Positions 7,066-12,298 of a stretch of DNA of 12,298 nt are shown here, one piece after another. The notes beneath the pieces were generated by a model that saw nothing but the letters and a program-made list of their open reading frames with translations, ran no database searches and was not told where the DNA came from. How positions within the stretch are numbered: position 1 is the stretch's first letter; each line of letters begins with the position of its first letter. Source of the DNA: an uncultured Bacilli bacterium (GTDB lineage Bacteria; Bacillota_I; Bacilli_A; RF39; UBA660); assembly GCA_934101345.1 (NCBI GenBank), contig CAKOQV010000037.1, positions 1 through 12,298 of the forward strand. The letters are read 5' to 3'. The position numbers were made by a program, and so were the translations under genes.

Positions 7066-8149
7066 AGTTATGATATTTACTTATATTTAGTAGTATACCC
7101 ATACTTGTTAGACTTATTAGGAGACTACTACCACCATAAGATAAGAAGGGGAGGGTAACTCCTGTTACAGGGATTAATCCTACTACTACCATAAGATTTA
7201 ACATTGTTTGAAAGGCTAAACCAAAGGTTATACCAAAGGCTAGATATTTACCAAATTTATCTTCACAGTTCATAGCTATTTTAAATCCAGAATAGATTAT
7301 AGTTATGAATAGAGTGGCTACAATTATAACTCCTAGGAAGCCAAATTCTTCACTTATAATTGAAAATATGAAGTCTGTTTGTGGTTCTGGTAAATAGAAA
7401 TGTTTTTGTACTGAATTACCAAATCCTAGTCCTAGTAGGCCTCCTGGACCTATAGCATATAAACTTTGGATTATTTGGAAACCACTACCAAGAGGATCGG
7501 ACCAAGGATTAATAAATGATATTATTCTTTCCATTCGGTATGGAGCTATTATTACCAATACTACTACTCCTAGTAGTCCTAATACTCCAAGTTTGATGAA
7601 GAAGTTCATTTTAACGCCACTTACAAATAATAATACTATGATAGTCATAACTATTACTACTCCTGTGCCAAAGTCTGGTTCTAACATGATAAGAGCAAAT
7701 ACTAGAAAAAGTACTCCTAGTATAGGAAGAACTCCTTTTTTTATATCTTTTAAGTTTTTATTATTATTTTCTAAATATTTAGATGTAAATATTATTAGTC
7801 CTAATTTAGTAAATTCTGATGGTTGCACTCCTAGTCCTCCTATACCAAACCAACTTCTACTACCATTTCTTACTGTTCCTATACCTGGAATTAGTACTAA
7901 TGCTAACATACCTAAACATATAAAGAAAATAATATTAGATAGTTTTTTATAGTTTTGATAAGGAAATTTACTTACAATAAACATAACTATATATCCTAAT
8001 ATTAAGAATATACTTTGTGATTTTAAATATTTATATGGATCATTAAACTTATACTCTGCCCATACATAAGAAGATGAATATATCATTAATGTTCCAAATA
8101 GACTTATTATTATTACTGCTATTAAAAGTATTTTACTATATTTTTTCAC
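7064..8149 (-). CDS. ftsW: FtsW/SpoVE-type SEDS peptidoglycan glycosyltransferase
   Basis: SEDS proteins polymerise lipid II into glycan strands in the membrane, paired with a class B PBP. The 361-aa protein has about ten membrane helices. Family motifs are NGSRSWFGIGGLGVQPSEF at 95-113, LEPDFGT at 156-162, and the block from YRMERIISF (204-212) through NPWSDPLGSGFQIIQSLYAI to LPEPQTDFIF (253-262). The last of these carries the catalytic-position aspartate D259. PFLSYGGSS lies near 334-342. The FINPWxDPLGSGFQIIQSLYAIG wording fits FtsW/SpoVE better than RodA. The start is GTG at 8149 with AGGTG five bases ahead. It lies 45 bases after oapA and behind the oapA terminator, with no clear promoter of its own, so read-through or an unseen promoter must supply it. 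Its likely partner is the PBP at 2839-4746. Confidence 0.93.
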   Translation of the reverse strand: MKKYSKILLIAVIIISLFGTLMIYSSSYVWAEYKFNDPYKYLKSQSIFLILGYIVMFIVSKFPYQNYKKLSNIIFFICLGMLALVLIPGIGTVRNGSRSWFGIGGLGVQPSEFTKLGLIIFTSKYLENNNKNLKDIKKGVLPILGVLFLVFALIMLEPDFGTGVVIVMTIIVLLFVSGVKMNFFIKLGVLGLLGVVVLVIIAPYRMERIISFINPWSDPLGSGFQIIQSLYAIGPGGLLGLGFGNSVQKHFYLPEPQTDFIFSIISEEFGFLGVIIVATLFITIIYSGFKIAMNCEDKFGKYLAFGITFGLAFQTMLNLMVVVGLIPVTGVTLPFLSYGGSSLLISLTSMGILLNISKYHN

Positions 8150-8178
8150 AGTATCACCTAATTAATTTTATTATCTAA

Positions 8179-8212
8179 AAATAAAAAAAGAAGTTTATTT
8201 TTTCTTCTTTTC
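8179..8212 (-). terminator. Terminator after oapA
   Basis: On the minus strand, AAAAGAAG (8211-8204) pairs with CTTCTTTT (8193-8186) around a 10-base loop that contains part of the oapA stop codon. The T-run continues through 8183. It would limit read-through into ftsW. Confidence 0.65.
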
Positions 8213-8734
8213 AAATATTGATAATACTTTTGCAGTCATATGAACTATTTGATTACTATTTTTGATAGCAATACTTTTAAAGAAAGCTTTACCTCCTATT
8301 GTTAAGGCTGCAGTTAAAGCAGTAATTACTAGTCCTGTATATAATACACTAGTATTTAATTTTTCTGATAGAGAAGTCGCTATTGTTACACCAGCAGAAC
8401 CTGATACAATGCCACATATATCACCAATTACATCATTACAAAATGATGATACTTTATCAGCATTCTTTTTGAATGATACGGCTTTTTTTGCTCCTTTTAT
8501 TTTTTTAGAACTCATAGCATGTAATGGTTCTTCATCAGTGGATGTAACTGCTACTCCAATCATATCAAACACTATCCCTATGGCTATAAATAATAATAAT
8601 ATTATGATACCTACGAATAAATTTACTTTTGGCATTATGGTATTAGAGCCAAAAGAAAAAATAAATGATATAAAGAAGGCTAAGAATGTTACTGTTATTA
8701 CCCATTTTGTTTTACTATTTTTGTTTTTTGACAT
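8195..8734 (-). CDS. oapA: OLE-associated protein A (OapA), four-segment membrane protein
   Basis: OapA is the membrane partner that holds OLE RNA in a ribonucleoprotein at the cell membrane. ATG 8734 is chosen (179 aa) because AGAAAGGAA lies just upstream (8749-8741). A start at 8767 would sit inside the terminator of the upstream RNA. Four hydrophobic segments are seen near residues 11-28, 39-64, 104-121 and 130-152. Between segments 2 and 3 lies a charged, conserved-looking stretch: FDMIGVAVTSTDEEPLHAM (56-74), then KKIKGAKKA, then NADKVSSFCNDVIGDICGI (91-109). From memory this stretch is typical of the OapA family, often mis-annotated as a CorB-like Mg2+/Co2+ transporter. The acidic residues D57, D67, D101 and D105 and the basic loop could serve ion and RNA contacts respectively (inference). 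The roughly 608-nt RNA gene directly upstream supports the call. Confidence 0.85.
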   Translation of the reverse strand: MSKNKNSKTKWVITVTFLAFFISFIFSFGSNTIMPKVNLFVGIIILLLFIAIGIVFDMIGVAVTSTDEEPLHAMSSKKIKGAKKAVSFKKNADKVSSFCNDVIGDICGIVSGSAGVTIATSLSEKLNTSVLYTGLVITALTAALTIGGKAFFKSIAIKNSNQIVHMTAKVLSIFEKKKK

Positions 8735-8752
8735 ATTATTTCCTTTCTGATT

Positions 8753-8782
8753 ATTAAAAAAGGCCAATAGAGTAGGCCTTTT
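8753..8782 (-). terminator. Intrinsic terminator at the 3' end of the OLE RNA, ahead of oapA
   Basis: On the minus strand, AAAAGGCC (8782-8775) pairs with GGCCTTTT (8765-8758) around a 9-base loop and is followed by further T. This is a textbook terminator 22 bases upstream of the oapA ATG. It sets the RNA's 3' end near 8756 and would make oapA expression depend on read-through. Confidence 0.85.
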
Positions 8783-9363
8783 ACTTAATACTATGGCAAT
8801 TCTTATAGTTAACTTTATGTCTTAGGTCAAGTAGGATTTCCCTAGTTTCTACTAACTCGTTACCAAATTAGCGGTTTCCCTTTATAGAAACTAATATATT
8901 GTCACCAGATATATGACTTGATTACCACTTAGTACACACTGTAATCCTATAAGATGTCACTCTAGGAGATTTCCTCGGGCAACTTTCTTACTATTAATTC
9001 TTTTTTGCAATTATAGTTTCATATTGCAATATTATATATTTCTAGCTAGGAAAGATATAACTGATCAACAATCCCCTATAATCACGCAAGACAAGCTACG
9101 CTACTCGTAAGTTTCCCCACATAGTAGGTTTAATCCTAGTTCATATTATGCACACAATAGCATTAACACAAAGTTAGGTCTCCACGGAAGTTGGAACAGA
9201 ATCATATGCCGTTATGAGTGCCCAAAATCCTTACCTTCCAGCATTCACCCTAAACTGGGCGTATAAAGCAAACACCAGAAGTTTCATCGATGTGCTCTTT
9301 AGTGAGCTTTTAGGTTCACCTTCATAGTAAGTTTAATTGACTAGAATAATGTGCCATCAGATT
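8756..9363 (-). ncRNA. OLE RNA (ornate, large, extremophilic RNA)
   Basis: A stretch of about 608 bases carries no open frame. Its base composition is less A/T-skewed than the other spacers, and it is rich in nested complementary segments. Examples are an 8-bp perfect helix (8844-8851 with 8885-8892), UCCUA with UAGGA (8945-8949 with 8963-8967), a 7-bp hairpin (9005-9011 with 9023-9029) that looks like a variable insert, and CTAA with TTAG (8852-8855 with 8867-8870). A consensus promoter and an intrinsic terminator bound it exactly, and the length agrees with the roughly 600 nt known for OLE RNA. The gene directly downstream encodes an OapA-like membrane protein, the hallmark neighbour. In known hosts the RNA-protein particle sits at the membrane and affects tolerance to alcohols, cold and Mg2+. 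I identify it by size, position and neighbour, not by covariance-model alignment. RNase P RNA, tmRNA and T-box signatures are absent. Confidence 0.83.
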
Positions 9364-9369
9364 GATAAG

Positions 9370-9398
9370 ATTATAGCATAAAACTTTATTTTTGTCAA
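9370..9398 (-). promoter_or_regulatory. Near-perfect sigma-A promoter of the OLE RNA
   Basis: On the minus strand, TTGACA (9398-9393), a 17-base spacer and TATAAT (9375-9370) match consensus exactly, and TGC before the -10 box adds an extended -10. The start is predicted near 9363. This is the strongest promoter in the window and predicts a very abundant RNA. Confidence 0.9.
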
Positions 9399-9493
9399 TA
9401 TGTGTAAACTGTGTACTTATTTTACTACTTAGTATAGTATATTCTTTATATTTAATTTAATTATTATTTTTAATGTTTAGTATATAGTTCTCT

Positions 9494-9586
9494 CTTATAT
9501 ATAATAGATATGACTGATATATTTATTTGAGACAATACTTTGGCTCAAATAAACACTTTAAGACTTAGACTTAAAGTGAACATAAG
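9494..9586 (+). ncRNA. Four-helix element, copy 3, upstream of the ABC importer operon
   Basis: P1 pairs CUUAU (9494-9498) with AUAAG (9582-9586). P2 pairs AUAU (9508-9511) with AUAU (9517-9520). P3 is a 10-bp stem (9522-9531 with 9544-9553), again with an A9532/G9543 mismatch and inner CAA/UUG. P4 is a 9-bp stem (9554-9562 with 9570-9578) with loop ACTTAGA. It ends 84 bases before the ATG of the substrate-binding protein gene. AACATAA (9579-9585), which contains most of the P1 3' strand, can instead pair perfectly with TTATGTT (9602-9608). That is the kind of mutually exclusive pairing seen in riboswitch expression platforms, but no T-run terminator follows. Bases 9399-9493 are plain A/T-rich spacer with a GTATATA box that is also present beside the other copies. 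Confidence 0.62.
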
Positions 9587-9669
9587 AAAATAATATATGT
9601 TTTATGTTATTTGACTATACCAAGTTTTATAACTAAGAATATAATAATATGAAACTGGGAGGTTAAAAA

Positions 9670-10677
9670 ATGAAAAGAACATTTGTTAGTTTGATATTAT
9701 TTCTAATAGTTATTTGTTTAGTAATATTTGGAATATTTCAAAATAAGAAAAACAATGAAAAAGAAGATCTTACTAAGGTTACTGTAGCAGAAGTTGCTCA
9801 TAGCATATTTTATGCTCCGCAATATGCTGCAATTAGTAAAGGATACTTTGAAGAAGAGGGTATTGATGTAGAACTTACTTTGACACCAGGCGCAGATGCT
9901 GTTACGGCCGCTGTACTATCTGGAGATGTACAAATTGGTTTTTCTGGTACTGAGGCTACTATTTATGTATATAATGGCGGTGAAAAGGATTATTTACAGG
10001 TATTTGCTGCTTTGACAAAGAGAGATGGAGCTTTCTTAGTGTCTAGAGAAAAGATTGATAATTTTATTTTAGATAATTTGAAAGGTAAAACAGTAATTGG
10101 TGGCAGAAAAGGTGGTATGCCAGAAATGACTTTTGAATGGGCTCTTAGAGAGGCTAATATTGATCCTACTAAAGATTTAAGTATTGATACATCAGTTGCT
10201 TTTCCTGCAATGGAGGGAGCATTTATTGGTGGTACTGGCGACTTTGTTACTTTATTTGAACCTAATGCTACTTCAGTAGAAAAGCAAGGCTATGGTTATG
10301 TAGTTGCCTATGTTGGTACTTATGGTGGTGCTGTTCCTTATACAGCCTATAATGCTAAGAGTAGTTTTATAAAGGCTAATCCTGAACTTATTGAAGGTTT
10401 TTCTAAGGCTATTCAAAAAGGATTAAAGTTTGTTAAAGAAAATGAACCTAAGGTAGTTGCTGAGACTATTGTATCTTTCTTTCCTGATACTTCAATTGAT
10501 GATTTAACTACAATGGTAAAGAGATATAAAGAATCTGATGCATGGAGAGATACTATTGCTATTGAAGAAGATGAATGGAAACATATTCAAGATATTATGA
10601 GGGCTTCTGGAGAACTTAATGAGTATGTTTCGTATGATAAACTGATTTACGATGAATACTTTAGTGAATTCAGATAA
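9670..10677 (+). CDS. NMT1/THI5-family ABC importer substrate-binding protein
   Basis: This protein captures a small solute outside the cell for the adjacent ATPase and permease. The family covers ThiY (pyrimidine precursors of thiamine), RibY (riboflavin) and the NitT/TauT/SsuA types; the substrate here cannot be read from sequence. In the 335-aa product, residues 5-24 form a hydrophobic anchor. C17 lies within it but has Ile at -1, so there is no proper lipobox, and the protein is probably held by an uncleaved anchor or a signal peptide. The NMT1 fold follows: FYAPQYAAISKGYFEEEGIDV (split as FYAPQYAAIS, then KGYFEEEGIDV) near 47-67, GDVQIGFSGTEA near 85-96, and GKTVIGGRKGGMPEMTFEW near 142-160. 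ATG 9670 has GGGAGG (9657-9662) at 7-base spacing. The next gene overlaps its 3' end by 26 bases. Confidence 0.88.
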   Translation: MKRTFVSLILFLIVICLVIFGIFQNKKNNEKEDLTKVTVAEVAHSIFYAPQYAAISKGYFEEEGIDVELTLTPGADAVTAAVLSGDVQIGFSGTEATIYVYNGGEKDYLQVFAALTKRDGAFLVSREKIDNFILDNLKGKTVIGGRKGGMPEMTFEWALREANIDPTKDLSIDTSVAFPAMEGAFIGGTGDFVTLFEPNATSVEKQGYGYVVAYVGTYGGAVPYTAYNAKSSFIKANPELIEGFSKAIQKGLKFVKENEPKVVAETIVSFFPDTSIDDLTTMVKRYKESDAWRDTIAIEEDEWKHIQDIMRASGELNEYVSYDKLIYDEYFSEFR

Positions 10678-11419
10678 TATATTGGAGATAAGTAATTTAT
10701 CAAAGGTATATCATACAAATAAAAGTGAAATATCTGCAATTGATAGTTTGAATTTAAATATTAAAGATGGTGAGTTTGTTGCAATAGTAGGTCCATCGGG
10801 ATGTGGTAAGACGACACTTCTTTCAATCCTGTGTGGACTTGAAAATAAGTCTTCTGGTGAGATATTATATTCTAAAGATGAACTTAGAATGGGATATATG
10901 CTTCAAAATGATACTTTATTTCCTTGGCTTAATATATTAGATAATTGCCTTCTGGGGGTTAAGATTAAGAAAGAGGTTACTAAGGAAAATATTGATAGAG
11001 TTAAAGCACTTTTGGAGACATATGGTCTATCTGACTTTGCGTATAAGTATCCGAGGAATCTATCTGGTGGTATGAGACAAAGGGTAGCTTTAATTAGAAC
11101 ACTGGCTATTAATCCGGATATACTTCTCCTTGATGAACCTTTTAGTGCTTTGGATTATCAAACAAGACTTGCTGTATCTGATGATGTCTGGAAGATTATT
11201 AAGAAAGAAAAGAAGACTACAATTATGATAACACATGATGTGGCGGAAGCTATTTCAATGGCTGATAGGGTGGTTGTGTTATCTAATAGACCAGCAAAGG
11301 TTAAGAGTATTTATAATATTGAAATGATGAATAAGAGTACTCCTATTGGTAATAGAAATAAGGAAGAATTTAAAGAGTATTATGATAAGATATGGAAGGA
11401 TATTGATTTCCATGTATAG
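10652..11419 (+). CDS. ABC transporter ATP-binding protein (NitT/TauT/ThiZ type)
   Basis: This is the cytoplasmic ATPase that drives the importer. The 255-aa protein has all the motifs in order: Walker A GPSGCGKT at 47-54, Q-loop Q85 in MLQNDTLFPW, signature LSGGMRQR at 137-144, Walker B ILLLDEP at 157-163 with E162, D-loop SALD, and H-loop H195 in ITHD. The LFPWLNILDN wording after the Q-loop and the DRVVVLSNRPA segment are typical of the SsuB/TauB/ThiZ group. The start at 10652 lies inside the binding-protein gene (26-base overlap) with no good ribosome site, so it is probably translated by coupling. The in-frame GTG at 10664 is an alternative start. The permease start overlaps its last 8 bases. 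Confidence 0.95.
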   Translation: MNTLVNSDNILEISNLSKVYHTNKSEISAIDSLNLNIKDGEFVAIVGPSGCGKTTLLSILCGLENKSSGEILYSKDELRMGYMLQNDTLFPWLNILDNCLLGVKIKKEVTKENIDRVKALLETYGLSDFAYKYPRNLSGGMRQRVALIRTLAINPDILLLDEPFSALDYQTRLAVSDDVWKIIKKEKKTTIMITHDVAEAISMADRVVVLSNRPAKVKSIYNIEMMNKSTPIGNRNKEEFKEYYDKIWKDIDFHV

Positions 11420-12203
11420 TGAGGAACATAAAAGATTTATAAGAAAAAAGAAAATTACAAGTATACTAGTACATCTTCTTCAAGTACTATTTATTGTAAG
11501 TCTTATAGTTATTTGGGAATTGCTTGCTAAGTGTGAGGTTATTAATACTTTTATTAGTTCTTCTCCTAGTAGAATTATTAATACGATTATTAAATTATAT
11601 AAAGATGGTAATTTATTTAATCATATATGGACTACGGTATATGAAACTCTCATTAGTTTTGGTATTGGTACTTTGATAGGTATAGTTGTAGCTATTGTAT
11701 TATGGTATTCTAACTTTCTTTATAGAATATTTGATCCTTATTTAACTATTATTAATAGTCTGCCTAAGGTGGCTATTGGTCCAATTATTATTATTTATTT
11801 TGGTGCTAATATTAAATCTATTATTATTATGGCTCTTTTGATATCTGTTATTGTTACAATTATTACAGTATATAATGGCTTTATTTCTACAGACCAAAAT
11901 AGAATTAATCTACTAAAGTCCTTTAAAGCCTCAAAAAGGCAAATATTTAGATATGTTATTTTGCCTAGTAGTTATCCTACAATAATTAGTAGTCTTAAGA
12001 TTAATATTAGTATGACACTTATTGGTGTTATAATGGGAGAATTTTTGGTATCTAAAGAGGGTATTGGTTATTTGATTACTTATGGTTCACAAGTATTTAA
12101 TTTGAATTTGGTTATGTCAGGTATTGTTATTTTGTTAATAGTTTCTTATCTTATGTATCTGATTGTTAGTTATATAGAAAAAATACTAATCAAAAACGAT
12201 TAG
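11412..12203 (+). CDS. ABC transporter permease (NitT/TauT/ThiX type)
   Basis: This is the membrane channel subunit, probably acting as a homodimer. I chose ATG 11412 (263 aa; MYSEEHKRF) rather than the longer in-frame start at 11346, because it gives the usual short 8-base overlap with the ATPase gene, the usual short cytosolic tail and an AAGGA site at 11396-11400. About six membrane helices are seen, the first near residues 15-38. The EAA-like coupling loop is SFKASKRQIFRYVILPSS at about 167-184, with the typical G position replaced by Lys or Arg. The NSLPKVAIGPIIIIYFG segment near 115-131 is characteristic of this BPD_transp_1 subgroup. The stop codon lies inside the terminator hairpin that closes the operon. 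Confidence 0.92.
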   Translation: MYSEEHKRFIRKKKITSILVHLLQVLFIVSLIVIWELLAKCEVINTFISSSPSRIINTIIKLYKDGNLFNHIWTTVYETLISFGIGTLIGIVVAIVLWYSNFLYRIFDPYLTIINSLPKVAIGPIIIIYFGANIKSIIIMALLISVIVTIITVYNGFISTDQNRINLLKSFKASKRQIFRYVILPSSYPTIISSLKINISMTLIGVIMGEFLVSKEGIGYLITYGSQVFNLNLVMSGIVILLIVSYLMYLIVSYIEKILIKND

Positions 12204-12210
12204 TATTTTT
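12179..12210. terminator. Perfect terminator hairpin between the ABC operon and tRNA-Arg
   Basis: A 13-bp perfect stem (12179-12191 with 12198-12210) encloses AAAAAC and ends in TTTTT. The symmetrical A and T flanks let it serve both the plus-strand ABC operon, whose stop codon is in the stem, and the minus-strand tRNA transcript. Confidence 0.88.
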
Positions 12211-12224
12211 GTGGTTTATATAAA

Positions 12225-12298
12225 TGGTGCGCCCAGTAGGAGTCGAACCCACAGCCTTTTGGTCCGTAGCCAAACGCTCTATCCAGTTGAGCTATGGG
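12225..12298 (-). tRNA. tRNA-Arg(ACG), cut by the window edge
   Basis: On the minus strand the visible 74 bases show a D-arm (GCTCAACTGGATAGAGC), a 5-bp anticodon stem TTTGG/CCAAA around loop CTACGGA (anticodon ACG, presumably read as ICG), a TTCGACT T-loop, the acceptor 3' strand TGGGCGC, discriminator A and an encoded CCA (12227-12225). The acceptor 5' strand shows CCCA and lacks its first three bases (expected GCG), which lie beyond 12298. Confidence 0.95.

Noticed and set aside
7593..7952. Plus-strand 119-aa frame inside ftsW
   Set aside because: It is antisense to a clear SEDS gene, has no RBS or family resemblance, and arises from the reverse strand of membrane-helix codons.
8262..8750. 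Plus-strand 162-aa frame opposite oapA
   Set aside because: It is antisense to a better-supported gene with RBS and terminator; its hydrophobic look mirrors the codons of the real gene.
8756..9363. RNase P RNA, tmRNA or T-box leader for the long structured region
   Set aside because: The RNase P GAGGAAAGTCC-type core, the tmRNA tRNA-like TTCGA...CCA end and the T-box AGGGTGGNACCGCG are all absent, while the size and the oapA neighbour fit OLE RNA.
9611..9645. Promoter TTGACT...TATAAT just upstream of the ABC operon
   Set aside because: The spacing is 23 bases, too long for sigma-A, and the alternative -10 match at 17 bases is weak.
9494..9669. TPP or FMN riboswitch ahead of the ABC importer
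   Set aside because: No CTGAGA/thi-box or RFN-type conserved blocks are seen; the helices and loops differ.
9670..9741. Lipoprotein signal on the binding protein
   Set aside because: The only nearby Cys (C17) has Ile at -1 and lies inside the hydrophobic core, which does not fit a lipobox.

Overview
The window is AT-rich, low-GC DNA of a Firmicutes (Bacilli/Clostridia-like) bacterium that builds peptidoglycan. Signs of this are the rpsB-tsf pair, A/T-ending codons, strong AAGGAGG-type ribosome binding sites, sigma-A-like promoters with extended -10 boxes, UGG-only tryptophan (no sign of code change) and the set of PBP, MraY and FtsW. An OLE-type RNA next to its partner gene oapA points to an anaerobic Firmicute, perhaps an uncultured gut lineage. 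The species cannot be named from the sequence.

Layout, left to right. Positions 1-256 hold a divergent promoter pair and the rpsB leader. rpsB (S2, with a lysine/glutamate-rich linker and a Rho_N/SAP-like tail) and tsf (EF-Ts) form an operon that ends at a strong terminator (2079-2108). A minus-strand DUF5684-like membrane protein with a C-terminal zinc ribbon follows. Then come plus-strand wall genes: a class B PBP with one PASTA domain (2839-4746), an unfamiliar kinase-fold protein with its own promoter (4801-5673), and mraY (5765-6757). The 6758-7063 gap between the convergent mraY and ftsW genes holds no gene. It carries two head-to-head copies of a roughly 100-nt element predicted to fold into four helices. 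ftsW (8149-7064) and oapA (8734-8195) lie on the minus strand, downstream of a roughly 608-nt RNA gene (9363-8756, minus) that I call OLE RNA. That RNA is driven by a consensus promoter and ends in its own terminator. A third copy of the four-helix element (9494-9586, plus) lies upstream of a three-gene NMT1/THI5-type ABC importer (9670-12203). A truncated tRNA-Arg(ACG) closes the window on the minus strand.

How the parts may work together: PBP, MraY and FtsW are the transpeptidase, lipid I synthase and glycosyltransferase of septal or spore-wall peptidoglycan synthesis, here scattered rather than in one dcw cluster. OLE RNA and OapA form a known membrane ribonucleoprotein linked to stress and Mg2+ responses; here ftsW sits just downstream of oapA. 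The most novel item is the triplicated four-helix element. It matches no riboswitch class I can recognise, shows compensatory changes between copies, and occurs both ahead of an operon and in a geneless convergent intergenic region.
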